Positions 1 to 9,483 are shown, counted from the first letter of the stretch. The stretch is DNA of 64,000 nt from Marinilabiliaceae bacterium UBA5488 (GCA_002427105.1 DIPM01000032.1:45633-109632); one strand, 5' to 3'. The notes: generated by a model from the sequence alone, not told the origin. Numbers and translations: made by a program.

Positions 1-177
1 TGCGAGAGTAGCCACCGCGATAAGTGGCAGTGAAAACTCGCTAAGTATGTTGTTAAGCTTCTTATCCTCACTTTCAATTTTTTCCCATTCTGATGCAGGA
101 CGCAGGATTAAATTCCTGAGACGTATCAGAAGATTTTTATATAATGTTAGCGTAGAAATATTTTCTTGTTCCGACAT
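1..177 (-). CDS. YIP1-family-like membrane protein, N-terminal part only
   Basis: An open frame on the minus strand starts at an ATG at 177-175 and runs off the left edge, giving 59 residues. The visible part has a short polar start, then a segment reading RPASEWEKIESED, followed by the beginning of a hydrophobic stretch (SLPLIAVATLA). This 'P..EW..IE' segment before the first membrane helix is typical of Bacteroidota YIP1/DUF1282-type membrane proteins; that assignment is from memory of the family. The gene is divergent from miaA, and the space between them holds a possible -7 box on the minus strand (198-205). The C-terminal membrane region is outside the window. Confidence 0.6.
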   Translation of the reverse strand, partial: MSEQENISTLTLYKNLLIRLRNLILRPASEWEKIESEDKKLNNILSEFSLPLIAVATLA

Positions 178-263
178 TTTAATTATGATTAAAGTTACAA
201 AAATATAAAAATGCCCCGAGCAAGCGGGATTTATTTCTAATTTTGAAAAAAAATAGTGTTGCA

Positions 264-1190
264 ATGCATAATTCCAAATATAATCTTATTGTAATTCTGG
301 GGCCTACTGCTTCGGGCAAAACGCCTCTGGCGGCTAATCTGGCCGCATATATTTATGGGGAAGTTATTAGCGGCGATTCGCGGCAAGTGTATCGAAGAAT
401 GGATATCGGAACCGGCAAAGATTATGATGATTACATTGTTAATGGCAAAAGGATCCCTTATCATTTAATTGATATTCGTGAGCCCGGATACAGATATAAT
501 GTATATGAATATCAAAATGACTTTTTCAAGGCCTTTGAAGATATCCGTAACAGAAATAAATGGCCCCTATTATGCGGTGGTACAGGAATGTATATTGAGG
601 CCGTTCTGCAAAGGTACAAGATGATTCATGTGCCGGCAAATCCACAATTACGCGAATCGCTTAAGGATTTGGCCTTAGAGGAGCTGGAAGAGATGCTTGC
701 TGCATATAGATTTTTACATAATACTACTGATACTGATACCAAAAAGAGGGCTATCAGGGCTATTGAAATAGAGACTTATTATCAAAATCATCCCGAAATT
801 GAGCTTGAGCTTCCTGAGATTAGTCCTCTTATTATTGGCCTTGATATAGATCGTGAACTGCGAAGGCAAAAAATTACCGCGCGACTCGAGCAAAGGTTAA
901 AGGAGGGAATGATAGAAGAGGTGCAGGGACTTCTGGACGAGGGTATATTACCTGAAGACCTTATATATTACGGTCTTGAGTACAAGTTTGTTACTCAGTA
1001 TATCACCGGACAGCTTACTAAAGACGAGATGTTTAAACATTTGAATATTGCAATTCATCAGTTTGCAAAGCGCCAGATGACATGGTTTAGAGGGATGGAG
1101 CGCAGAGGAATAAATATCGACTGGATTGATGGAAACAAAACTATGGAAGAAAAAGTGAAATCTATTGCAGAAAAGATAAAAAACGCGTAA
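264..1190 (+). CDS. miaA: tRNA dimethylallyltransferase (MiaA)
   Basis: MiaA transfers a dimethylallyl group to N6 of adenosine 37 in tRNAs that read UNN codons. The P-loop GPTASGKT lies at residues 13-20, followed by the GDSRQVYRRMDIGTGKD segment that carries the catalytic Asp and substrate-binding residues. CGGTGMYIEA and, near the C-terminus, FAKRQMTWFRG are also family motifs. Length (308 residues) is normal. A TTG at 243 would add seven residues; the ATG at 264 is preferred because the family normally begins only about ten residues before the P-loop. The P-loop is followed by Pro where most relatives have Ala. The gene stands alone, divergent from the partial gene at the left edge; the 280 bp after it is AT-rich with nothing recognisable. 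Confidence 0.9.
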   Translation: MHNSKYNLIVILGPTASGKTPLAANLAAYIYGEVISGDSRQVYRRMDIGTGKDYDDYIVNGKRIPYHLIDIREPGYRYNVYEYQNDFFKAFEDIRNRNKWPLLCGGTGMYIEAVLQRYKMIHVPANPQLRESLKDLALEELEEMLAAYRFLHNTTDTDTKKRAIRAIEIETYYQNHPEIELELPEISPLIIGLDIDRELRRQKITARLEQRLKEGMIEEVQGLLDEGILPEDLIYYGLEYKFVTQYITGQLTKDEMFKHLNIAIHQFAKRQMTWFRGMERRGINIDWIDGNKTMEEKVKSIAEKIKNA

Positions 1191-1472
1191 TTTTTATTAT
1201 TATGTAAAGTCTATTTTATTATTGTTAAGCGAAATTTGCGATATTCTTCTACTTTTTCACTGCTTTTATTCTAATTCTTCTTTGTTTTGCTGAAGTTATA
1301 AACTGTTTAAATTCAGAAAAACAGCCTTCTTTTTTTAGAAAATATTTCCTTTATTTTAACAATGAAAGCAAAAAATTCAAAATAATCACAACCCTTGCTT
1401 GCCGGCCTGCGTATTTAATATTTGTAATAAGTGGCTTTTCTCCTTTTTAATATTTAACTTAGAAATAAAACC

Positions 1473-2903
1473 GTGAAGCTATTAATAAATGACCTGCTTT
1501 TAATGGATGAACCTGAAAGTTACATAGAGCGGATACAACGTTTAGCAACTCAAAACAAGGAGTTGAGGGAGCAGTTGGATGAAATGGTGAAGCGGTTTAA
1601 TAATGTTGAATCTGTTAGCCAACACTATCAGGAAGCCTTGCTCAAATATTCTCCGGAAGAAGTTTTGTCCGACAAGAAGAGCAGAAAAAAGGCAAAACGA
1701 CTAAAGACTGTTTCCATCCTGTTTGTTACCATGAAAGGCTTTGAGGAACTTTATAAACATAAGGATCCTGCGGCAATGATTGATTTACTTGACGATTTGG
1801 TAATGGCTCTTGAGGATATAGCCTTTGAGTATAATGTCGTAAAGCTTAAATCTTATGGTGATAATATGATTTTTGCTGCCGGACTGCAAGGTGAAAATCG
1901 CACTAATCCCATAGATATTGTCAGAGTGGCCTTAGATATGCGTGCTGCTTCGCGCCGAATTGTGGGTCCTGATGGGGAGCAGTTTTGGCAATTAAAGATT
2001 GGAATTCATACAGGCCCTGTAGTTGCTACTCTTAGTGATAATCAAAGTACGAATTACAATTTTTCGGGTGATAGCATAAATATAGCATGCAGGATTGGTG
2101 ATGCCTGCCGGGGAGATTCTATTTTTATCTCTGTGATGACCTATGAGTTGATTAAGGAGTTTTTCAAGAGTGATCGTTTAGGCCAAATGCCGGTAAAGTA
2201 TAAAGGCAACATAAATATGTACAGTGTTGAAGGCTTTTTGCCTGAACTTCAGAGTGCATCATCAGAACTAATACCAAATCATACCTATAGAGTCAAGTAT
2301 TTAACCCTGAAATTTATGGATATTCAGGAAGAACTGCTCGATTACCTTGAGCAGAATTTGCCTGATCATCTTTATTACCATAATGTAAAACACACAATTG
2401 ATGTTACTACGGAAGTGGAACTGATAGGTTGGGCAGAGGGAGTATCTGAGGAGGATATTCTGTTGTTAAAACTTGCGGCACTTTTTCATGATGCGGGTCA
2501 TACCATCAGCTACGCCAATCATGAATATCATAGCACTGTGATGGCGCGGGAAAAGCTTAGTGCTTATGATTTTACGCAGAGCCAGATTGATAAGGTTTGC
2601 AGCCTTATTATGGCTACCAAAATGCCGCCTGAACCCAAGGATATTCTTGAATGTATTATGTGCGATTCAGATCTGGACTATCTGGGCAGGAGTGATTTTA
2701 TTCCTGTGTCCAACTCTCTCTACAAGGAATTGAAGGAACGTGATATGGTGGGCTCCTTGCAAGAGTGGAATAATAAGCAGCTTAGTTTTATTACCAATCA
2801 TCAATACTACACCAAAACTGCCTTGCAATTGCGGGAAGTTAATAAACAACAGCAAATTGAACGACTTGAGCTGCTTATTAAAGAATCTGCGCTAAAGGAA
2901 TAG
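1473..2903 (+). CDS. Class III nucleotidyl cyclase domain fused to an HD phosphohydrolase domain
   Basis: The protein has 476 residues from a GTG start; an ATG at 1503 would remove ten. A predicted coiled-coil stretch (about 15-55) precedes a class III adenylate/guanylate cyclase domain (about 78-250). The second metal aspartate is present (SYGDNMIFA, D130), as are GIHTGPVVA and the SINIACR motif with N203 and R207. The first metal aspartate, expected in an F-D-I-x-GF context, is Thr86 (ILFVTMKGF). The C-terminal part (about 295-460) has an HD signature: YHNVKH (H303, H307) and LFHDAGH (H339, D340, H343), in an order that resembles 3',5'-cyclic nucleotide phosphodiesterases. One reading is a protein that both makes and destroys a cyclic nucleotide; another is an HD enzyme with a regulatory, dead cyclase. 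No signal peptide or membrane helix is seen. Confidence 0.75.
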   Translation: MKLLINDLLLMDEPESYIERIQRLATQNKELREQLDEMVKRFNNVESVSQHYQEALLKYSPEEVLSDKKSRKKAKRLKTVSILFVTMKGFEELYKHKDPAAMIDLLDDLVMALEDIAFEYNVVKLKSYGDNMIFAAGLQGENRTNPIDIVRVALDMRAASRRIVGPDGEQFWQLKIGIHTGPVVATLSDNQSTNYNFSGDSINIACRIGDACRGDSIFISVMTYELIKEFFKSDRLGQMPVKYKGNINMYSVEGFLPELQSASSELIPNHTYRVKYLTLKFMDIQEELLDYLEQNLPDHLYYHNVKHTIDVTTEVELIGWAEGVSEEDILLLKLAALFHDAGHTISYANHEYHSTVMAREKLSAYDFTQSQIDKVCSLIMATKMPPEPKDILECIMCDSDLDYLGRSDFIPVSNSLYKELKERDMVGSLQEWNNKQLSFITNHQYYTKTALQLREVNKQQQIERLELLIKESALKE

Positions 2904-2948
2904 CTTATCAGTTATCAGTTATCAGGCATCACTGTTGACTGTTGGCTC

Positions 2949-4136
2949 TTACTCGCTGTCAAAATATAAATTAATCAGTAAAATTTCCGGTCTGTTACCC
3001 GTCCTGACAGGAGGTCCCCAAGTGCCATAGCCTGTGCTGACGTAGTAATGAGTACTATCTTTTTTATAATAGCCGTGGCTGACTTCAAACAGCTTATTAG
3101 TGATATAGCCAAAAGGCCACAGTTGCCCATGGTGAGTGTGACCCGACAGTTGAAGATCAATTCCTGCCTTTGCGGCTTCCTCAAGATTGTAAGGCTGATG
3201 ATCGAGCATTATAAGCGGCATGGTGAGGTCAATATCCTTCATCAATTCTTCCAGGCCAAGGCGAGGCTTGCCTGAAAAATGACGTTTTTGTAAATCCTCG
3301 CGGCCAATAATATAGAAGCTGTTGTTTACCAAAAGAGCAGTGTCGCGCAATACCTTTATGCCGTGATTTTCAAGATATGCTATCGGCTTATCGCCTCCGC
3401 CGATATATTCATGATTGCCCGTTGCGGCAAATATTCCGTAGGGAGCATAAAGCTGTTTCAGATTCTCACCCAGATTCTGCTCTATTACAGGGCCTACATC
3501 TTCATCAACCACATCGCCCGCAAACAATATAAGGTCAGGATTTAAACTGTTAATCGTGTTTACAAGCTTCCGTGTATGATTAGAACCAACAAGAGTGCCC
3601 AGGTGAATATCGCTGGCCGCAGCTATCCTCAAATACTCCATATTGCCTGCCTGCTTGGGAATGCTAAGGTCGAGGCGTACTACTTTGGGATTGCGGGCGT
3701 TGATAAAACCTGAGCCAACAATCACTATTGTTAGCGATGAGATAATGCCGAATAATGCAATTTTCAGGGCCGGGATGTTGCCGTTTGAAAGCTTTGCTAC
3801 ATAAGGAAAGACAAGGTTCACCAAGCGTCCCAGATCTGCCACTATCAGCATAAGAGTTAGGTAAAGCATCACGGCAAACCAAAATGCGCCTATCCAATGC
3901 AGGGTGATTGATAAAGGATTATACCAAAGCTTTTCCAGAAAACGGCCTGCCGGATAGGCTATAAAAGCCAGAACCATTAAGGCTATAAACCATGGGCGAA
4001 GTGCCGGAAATAATTCTAAAGACTGCCATCCGCGAACGCCGATGTATAAATTGACAAGTGCATGAACTGCAAGTACGATAATGAAAAATATATACATGTG
4101 TAAATATGTTTTTTCAGCTTGTTGCAAAGATAACAT
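2949..4136 (-). CDS. Membrane-anchored calcineurin-like metallophosphoesterase
   Basis: The first 155 residues hold about four hydrophobic helices; the rest is a calcineurin-like phosphoesterase domain. Metal-binding motifs are all visible: DIHLG (D176, H178), LFAGDVVDED, TGNHEY and SGHTHHGQLWP. This architecture matches the YaeI-like family, some members of which cleave UDP-diacylglucosamine or other envelope pyrophosphates; the substrate here is not known. The catalytic domain probably faces the periplasm, since the helices precede it. An internal Met at residue 14 (about 4097) is an alternative start. The gene converges with the cyclase-HD gene; the short space between them holds a small direct repeat of TTATCAG. 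Confidence 0.8.
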   Translation of the reverse strand: MLSLQQAEKTYLHMYIFFIIVLAVHALVNLYIGVRGWQSLELFPALRPWFIALMVLAFIAYPAGRFLEKLWYNPLSITLHWIGAFWFAVMLYLTLMLIVADLGRLVNLVFPYVAKLSNGNIPALKIALFGIISSLTIVIVGSGFINARNPKVVRLDLSIPKQAGNMEYLRIAAASDIHLGTLVGSNHTRKLVNTINSLNPDLILFAGDVVDEDVGPVIEQNLGENLKQLYAPYGIFAATGNHEYIGGGDKPIAYLENHGIKVLRDTALLVNNSFYIIGREDLQKRHFSGKPRLGLEELMKDIDLTMPLIMLDHQPYNLEEAAKAGIDLQLSGHTHHGQLWPFGYITNKLFEVSHGYYKKDSTHYYVSTGYGTWGPPVRTGNRPEILLINLYFDSE

Positions 4137-4295
4137 AGCAATGATGGCTTTGTTGAAAAAAAGCTGCTAAAAATAATTAAACAGCTGTCCACTGTTGCTT
4201 GTTTTTATTGCTCAAAGTTATTGCAAACTAATTTACTAAATCAGTATTTCGTTTTGTTTTTTGAAGCTTTAAGCATACTCTTTGTCAATATTTTG

Positions 4296-4303
4296 TAGCT
4301 TTG
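4296..4303 (+). promoter_or_regulatory. Possible -7 promoter box (TAGCTTTG)
   Basis: TAGCTTTG fits the Bacteroidota -7 consensus TAnnTTTG and lies about 75 bp before the MBL-fold gene at 4377. No TTG is found at the expected 19-21 bp upstream distance, so only half of the promoter pattern is present. Confidence 0.35.
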
Positions 4304-4376
4304 ATGGGGAATTTTTAATTCTAAGAAAAAAAAACCCCGAAATAACCTGATTATTATAGAAATAAACCTTCGTATT

Positions 4377-5207
4377 ATGAAAAAAATGATGCTTTTAGTT
4401 CTTGCGTTTAATTCTTTTATTTTTTCTGCTTATGCACAAAAAAGTGATTCTGAAATTGAGAGAAAGGAAGTTTTCAAGAATAAGGAAATTGTTTTTTATC
4501 AGATTGATGAACGCACCTGGGTGGGTAACGGGAATATGATGTTTAACGAAAGCATGTACATCATTGAAGGTGACGAACTGGCTGTTGTAATTGATAATGG
4601 GACAAAAATTGCCAATTTGGATAAAATCATTGCTTCCATTACACCAAAAAACATTATGATGGTTGCCACACATGTTCATCCTGACCATACCGGTAATGCC
4701 AGGTCTTTTCCCGAAGTATACATTAATCCGGCAGACTCTATAAATATTCCCTATTCAATGCCCAATTTCAAAGGGAAGCTGAAGTATTTAACAGATGGGC
4801 AAATTATTGATTTGGGAGCACGGCAACTGGAAGTAGTGTTTACCCCGGCTCATACTCCGGGCTCAACTACCTTTATTGATAAAGCTTCAGGATTCGGATT
4901 TAGCGGAGATTCTTTTGGCTCCGGTAACCTGCTTTTATTTGGCGGAACCTTTTCACAACTAATCGCAAGTTGCGAGAAAATTAGTGCAATTATGGAGGGA
5001 AATGAAGTGGAATTTCTTTTCCCCGGGCATTATCATGGAAATAACCCGGAAACGCAGGTGAGGCTTAAGGATTTAATCACCTTAAGCAAAGATGTATTAT
5101 CCGGAAAAGTTAAAGGAGAAATAGATCCCGGCAATAGTTTTGGATTACCTCTTTTTGTTAGCGATTACGGTGTAAAAGTGAACTATAACGAAGAATCGCT
5201 TAAATAG
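4377..5207 (+). CDS. Secreted MBL-fold metallo-hydrolase
   Basis: This 276-residue protein starts with a Sec signal peptide (residues 1-20, ending before QK). The metallo-beta-lactamase fold motifs are present: THVHPDHTG (HxHxDH), TPAHTPGS, FSGDSFGSG and a late FPGHYHG, giving a complete dinuclear zinc site. The family includes beta-lactamases, glyoxalase II-like enzymes and lactonases; the loop pattern does not point to one of these, so the substrate is left open. The location is probably periplasmic. The gene is alone, followed by a terminator shared with glyA. Confidence 0.8.
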   Translation: MKKMMLLVLAFNSFIFSAYAQKSDSEIERKEVFKNKEIVFYQIDERTWVGNGNMMFNESMYIIEGDELAVVIDNGTKIANLDKIIASITPKNIMMVATHVHPDHTGNARSFPEVYINPADSINIPYSMPNFKGKLKYLTDGQIIDLGARQLEVVFTPAHTPGSTTFIDKASGFGFSGDSFGSGNLLLFGGTFSQLIASCEKISAIMEGNEVEFLFPGHYHGNNPETQVRLKDLITLSKDVLSGKVKGEIDPGNSFGLPLFVSDYGVKVNYNEESLK

Positions 5208-5308
5208 TAGGGACGGGTTTTGTGTATTGTGGGCAGCGCTTACTAAATACCCGTTTTAAGGAGGGAAATTCCGCTTTCCGTCAGTCAGTTTATATCATTA
5301 AGTTTAAA

Positions 5309-5341
5309 AAAAAGGTCGTCCGTTTTGGGGACGACCTTTTT
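5309..5341. terminator. Bidirectional intrinsic terminator between MBL gene and glyA
   Basis: An 11-bp perfect stem (AAAGGTCGTCC at 5311-5321 with GGACGACCTTT at 5329-5339) with a 7-nt loop is flanked by A residues on the left and T residues on the right, so it works in both directions. It lies between two convergent genes. Confidence 0.85.
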
Positions 5342-5365
5342 AAGCAAATTTATGTACGGCTTAAC

Positions 5366-6643
5366 TTAGGCAAATAGCGGAAAAGCCTTCATCATGGCGT
5401 TTACGCTATGACGAACATCAGCAATTACTTTCGCGTCATCCGGCTTTGCCAAAACCCTGTCAATATACTCAACGATGGGAGCAATATGTTCTTCTTTAAG
5501 ACCGCGAGTGGTAAGAGCTGGCGTTCCCAGACGGATACCTGAAGTTTGGAAAGGCGACCTGCTATCGAAGGGGACCATGTTTTTGTTAATTGTAATATCT
5601 GCCTGAACCAAAGCGTTTTCTGCTTGCTTCCCGGTTAGTTCAGGGAATTTAGTTCTCAAATCGACCAGCATACTGTGATTATCAGTTCCTCCCGATACTA
5701 TCTTGTAACCTTTTGCAATAAGCAGACGAGCCATTTCACGGGCATTCTTCTGAACCTGAGTCTGGTAGCTCTTGTATTCAGGCTGCAAGGCCTCGAAAAA
5801 TGAAACAGCCTTGGCAGCTATAATATGTTCCAGAGGCCCTCCCTGGATTCCGGGGAATACAGATGAATCGAGCAGGGAAGACATCTTCCTTATTTCGCCT
5901 TTCTTGGTAGTCTTTCCGAAAGGATTGTCGAAGTCTTTGCCTATCAGGATAATACCCCCGCGAGGGCCACGCAAAGTTTTGTGAGTCGTGGAAGTTACTA
6001 TATGAGCATACTTCACAGGGTTATTGAGCAGTCCGGCCGCAATCAACCCTGCCGGGTGAGCCATGTCAATCATCAAAATAGCGCCTACCTTATCGGCTAT
6101 GGCTCTCATTCTGGCATAGTCCCAGTCGCGTGAATAGGCAGAAGCTCCGCCAATAATCAGCTTAGGCTTATGCTTTATAGCCTGGGCTTCCATCATATCA
6201 TAATCAACAAGTCCGCTATCTTCCTTTACTCCATAAGCGATGGGTTCATAAAGTAAGCCGGAGCTGTTGACAGGCGAACCATGAGAGAGGTGGCCTCCAT
6301 GCGAAAGATCAAGGCCAAGGAATTTGTCGCCGGGATTAAGAACAGTCATCAAAACAGCCATATTCGCCTGGGCACCACTGTGAGGCTGTACGTTCGCCCA
6401 TTCGGCATCAAAGAGCTCTTTGAGGCGCTCAATGGCCAAAGATTCACTTTGATCAACTATTTGACAGCCGCCGTAATATCTTGCGCCCGGCAAACCTTCA
6501 GCATATTTGTTTGTCATTACCGAGCCCATAGCTTCCAATACTTGAGGGCTAACAAAGTTTTCTGATGCGATAAGCTCTATCCCGTCCATCTGGCGGTGAT
6601 GCTCTTGCTTAATCAGCTCAAAGATTTTTTCGTCTCTCTTCAT
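5366..6643 (-). CDS. glyA: Serine hydroxymethyltransferase (GlyA)
   Basis: GlyA converts serine and tetrahydrofolate to glycine and methylene-tetrahydrofolate. The protein has the full family length (425 residues). It shows LIASENFVS near residue 25, the YAEGLPGARYYGG segment, QPHSGAQANMAV, and the PLP lysine in VTSTTHKTLRGPRGG (K222). Cytoplasmic. The start ATG at 6643 gives the standard N-terminus. It lies downstream of and on the same strand as the ClC gene with 85 bp between them; a possible -7 box there suggests its own promoter. Confidence 0.95.
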   Translation of the reverse strand: MKRDEKIFELIKQEHHRQMDGIELIASENFVSPQVLEAMGSVMTNKYAEGLPGARYYGGCQIVDQSESLAIERLKELFDAEWANVQPHSGAQANMAVLMTVLNPGDKFLGLDLSHGGHLSHGSPVNSSGLLYEPIAYGVKEDSGLVDYDMMEAQAIKHKPKLIIGGASAYSRDWDYARMRAIADKVGAILMIDMAHPAGLIAAGLLNNPVKYAHIVTSTTHKTLRGPRGGIILIGKDFDNPFGKTTKKGEIRKMSSLLDSSVFPGIQGGPLEHIIAAKAVSFFEALQPEYKSYQTQVQKNAREMARLLIAKGYKIVSGGTDNHSMLVDLRTKFPELTGKQAENALVQADITINKNMVPFDSRSPFQTSGIRLGTPALTTRGLKEEHIAPIVEYIDRVLAKPDDAKVIADVRHSVNAMMKAFPLFA

Positions 6644-6718
6644 GTTTTGATATTATAGTTGATTTGGCCGCCTGGCCACTACCCAAATAGGAAGTGGAGT
6701 GGCAGCTAATATTTGTTC

Positions 6719-6726
6719 CAAAATTA
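6719..6726 (-). promoter_or_regulatory. Possible -7 box for glyA (TAATTTTG on minus strand)
   Basis: The minus-strand sequence TAATTTTG fits TAnnTTTG and lies about 75 bp upstream of the glyA start, just after the end of the ClC gene. No TTG element is visible at the right distance. Confidence 0.3.
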
Positions 6727-6728
6727 CA

Positions 6729-8513
6729 TCACTCTTCCGAAAAGTGTATTAATACGCGTCGATAAACTGAAAATATTTTTGATTTAGATACAAATCCCAA
6801 ATACTTACCCTCTTTTACAACGGGCAGATTCCAGGCTCCGGTATCCTCAAATTTCTTCATTACGCTGTCCATATTCTCGTCGCTCTCTATAAAGGCGGGA
6901 GGTATCGTCATCAGATGCCTGACTTTAGTTCTTGTATATAGTTCGTTATTGAACATTATCTCGCGTATATCATCCAAAATCACGATGCCCAGCAGCCTTT
7001 GATTATTGTCTAAAACCGGAAACAGGTTGCGCTTTGATTTTGCTACTATCTTAACGAGTTCGCCAAGAGTTTGTTCGGGATGAATCGTCATAAAATCGGT
7101 TTCTATAACTTTGTTAAGGCGCATTAGAGTCAAGACGGCCTTGTCCTTATGGTGGGTAATAAGCTCTCCACGGCGCGCCAGACGCTTGGTGTAGATAGTG
7201 TGAGGCTCAAAATAGCGGTTGGTAAGAAAGGAAATAGACGAAACAAGAATAAGTGGGATAAACAGGGCATAACCATTTGTAATTTCGGCTATCAGGAAGA
7301 TGGCCGTAAGCGGTGCATGCATAACGCCTGCCATCAGAGCCGCCATGCCCACAAGGGTAAAGTGTGAAACCGGCAGGTCGGCTCCCAGATAATTAAGCAG
7401 TAAGGCCAGGAAATATCCCGTTACGGCACCCACGAAAAGGCTTGGCGCAAATATTCCCCCCACGCCGCCTCCTGCATTGGTAAAGGTGGAAGCTACAACT
7501 TTAAAGATTATGATTAACAACAGAAAGAGGAGGATGACAAACCAACTGTCTTTATAAGAGTAAAAAATGGAGTTTTTTACAACATAGTCGGATGCCCCCG
7601 ACAACATAGCCGTGATGGTGTCATAGCCTTCACCGTAAAGGGGAGGAAAGACAAATATTAATACACTAAGTCCCAAGCCACAAATCAGCCATTTGGTGTA
7701 GGGATTTTTGATTTTGGCCAATTTCCCCTCCATATAAAAGGTTCCCCGCGTCATATATAGCGACGCAAAGCCTCCAAAAATGCCCAAAATCACATAGTAG
7801 GGCAAGGTTTCAAGGTCGAAGGGAGTTTCCAGCATAAAAGTGAATTCAGCTCCTTCGCCCAGAAAGAAGTAAGCCACCGAGGCGGCGACCACGGCAGATA
7901 AGAGCAGCGGAATAATCGATGCCGCCGTCAAATCCAGCATTAATACTTCAAGGGTAAACATCAAACCTGCCATAGGAGCCTTAAAAATTCCTGAAATGGC
8001 GCCTGCAGCACCACATCCAATAAGTAAGGTTATGGTCTTGTAGTTCATGTGGAAGAAGCGCCCAAGGTTGGAGCCGATAGATGCACCCGTGAGGACTATC
8101 GGGGCCTCAGCACCGACCGAGCCGCCAAAGCCGATGGTGAAGGTACTGGCAATAACAGAGGAGAAGGAGTTGTGAGCCTTTATATTACTATCTTTTTTGG
8201 AAATCGCGTAAAGTATTTTGGTGACTCCATGACTTATATCGTCTTTAACAATGTATTTGACATAGAGTAGGGTGATAAAAATTCCGGCCATGGGATAGAG
8301 TAGGTATAGATAGTTCCAGCGTGTAAAATCGAAGCCTTCCGTTAGAAAGACGTGAACGAAGTGGATAGCATTTTTTAGTACTACAGCAGCCACACCGCTG
8401 AAAAGACCGACAATCATCGCAAGTATTAACAGAAAGTTTTGGTGCGGAATTTTCTTTACTCGCCAGATTATGAATTGACTATACCAATTTGATAACTTTT
8501 CAGTAAACTGCAT
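6729..8513 (-). CDS. ClC-family chloride channel/transporter with two CBS domains
   Basis: The 594-residue protein has a ClC membrane domain (about 20-440) and a C-terminal CBS pair (about 450-590). The gating glutamate is present in GGSVGAEAP (E136), and the helix that follows reads GIFKAPMAGLMFTLEV. At the position of the internal proton glutamate of E. coli ClC (E203) there is Val190, after E189, as in vertebrate ClC channels. The GSGIP-like loop is degenerate (DISHGVTK). This suggests anion conduction without proton coupling, which is an inference. The CBS domains probably bind an adenosine nucleotide. No partner gene is adjacent; thiD lies upstream on the same strand. Confidence 0.85.
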   Translation of the reverse strand: MQFTEKLSNWYSQFIIWRVKKIPHQNFLLILAMIVGLFSGVAAVVLKNAIHFVHVFLTEGFDFTRWNYLYLLYPMAGIFITLLYVKYIVKDDISHGVTKILYAISKKDSNIKAHNSFSSVIASTFTIGFGGSVGAEAPIVLTGASIGSNLGRFFHMNYKTITLLIGCGAAGAISGIFKAPMAGLMFTLEVLMLDLTAASIIPLLLSAVVAASVAYFFLGEGAEFTFMLETPFDLETLPYYVILGIFGGFASLYMTRGTFYMEGKLAKIKNPYTKWLICGLGLSVLIFVFPPLYGEGYDTITAMLSGASDYVVKNSIFYSYKDSWFVILLFLLLIIIFKVVASTFTNAGGGVGGIFAPSLFVGAVTGYFLALLLNYLGADLPVSHFTLVGMAALMAGVMHAPLTAIFLIAEITNGYALFIPLILVSSISFLTNRYFEPHTIYTKRLARRGELITHHKDKAVLTLMRLNKVIETDFMTIHPEQTLGELVKIVAKSKRNLFPVLDNNQRLLGIVILDDIREIMFNNELYTRTKVRHLMTIPPAFIESDENMDSVMKKFEDTGAWNLPVVKEGKYLGFVSKSKIFSVYRRVLIHFSEE

Positions 8514-8670
8514 CTTTTTTATTTGAGAATGCGAATTTAGGCCTAATTATACTTTTATCAAAAAAAAGCTGCTTCAAGCTTCTGTGATATTTTGAAAGGC
8601 CTCAAAGTTGCAGACCTTTCAACTCCCGGCTCAAAGAAGGATGCTGCAAGGTCTTTACAGTCTTTTAAGC

Positions 8671-9483
8671 TTATTGCCAGAAGTCAAAGAAATGATGCAC
8701 CGGTCCATGCCCTTTCCCGATTTGATAATCCGCCCCCTTTACGATGGCCATGTTGATGTAATCTTTTGCTTTTTTAACGGCATCGTTGAGTTCCAGGCCG
8801 TGAGCCAGAAAAGCAGCTATTGCAGAGGAGAATGTGCAGCCTGTGCCATGCGTGTTTGCGGTTTGGATGCGCTTTGAACTAAGCTCAATAATTTCATCAG
8901 TCTCAGCATTATAAAACACATCAGTAAGTGTGTCATCACTAAGGTGCCCGGCCTTCAAAAGTACTGATACCTTACGCCCAAATGATAGATTCTTGACCAG
9001 ACGGGGCAGGTCGGCCTGAGCCTTTATCTTTTGTCCCAGCAAAATCTCAGCTTCCGGAATATTTGGCGTTATTATCCTGACTGCCGGAATAAGCTCATTT
9101 TTTAAGGTGTCGATTGCCTCATCCTGTAGCAGTTTATCTCCTGAAGTGGCTACCATCACGGGGTCCAGCACTATATTGGAAATATTATATTGCGCTAAAG
9201 TATCCTTTACAGATATGATAAGTTCTGAGGAATGCAGCATCCCTATTTTTATGGCATCAGCTCCGATATCATCAAGTACCGAACGGATTTGCCCTGCGAC
9301 AAATGGCACAGGAATCGGATGTACTCCGCTAACCCCCACAGTGTTTTCATCAACCACTGCAACAATCACCGTTGCTCCATAACAGCCGCAGGCCGAGAAG
9401 GTTTTTAGGTCGGCCTGAATGCCGGCGCCTCCGCTGGGGTCGCTGCCGGCTATTGTCAATGCTTTTCTATATTGTTTTTTCAT
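8671..9483 (-). CDS. thiD: Hydroxymethylpyrimidine/phosphomethylpyrimidine kinase (ThiD)
   Basis: ThiD phosphorylates HMP and HMP-phosphate to give HMP-pyrophosphate, the pyrimidine half of thiamine. Motifs visible are ALTIAGSDPSGGAGIQADLK at the N-terminus, VLDPVMVATSG in the middle, and TANTHGTGCTFSSA, which holds the anion hole and catalytic Cys region of the ribokinase fold. Length (270 residues) is normal. It is the last gene of the thiM-thiE-thiD group, separated from thiE by 113 bp with a small hairpin. Confidence 0.95.
   Translation of the reverse strand: MKKQYRKALTIAGSDPSGGAGIQADLKTFSACGCYGATVIVAVVDENTVGVSGVHPIPVPFVAGQIRSVLDDIGADAIKIGMLHSSELIISVKDTLAQYNISNIVLDPVMVATSGDKLLQDEAIDTLKNELIPAVRIITPNIPEAEILLGQKIKAQADLPRLVKNLSFGRKVSVLLKAGHLSDDTLTDVFYNAETDEIIELSSKRIQTANTHGTGCTFSSAIAAFLAHGLELNDAVKKAKDYINMAIVKGADYQIGKGHGPVHHFFDFWQ

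Noticed and set aside
5772..5984. Plus-strand frames inside glyA and similar opposite-strand frames across the window
   Set aside because: They lie fully inside clear conserved genes on the other strand and show no recognisable protein motif.
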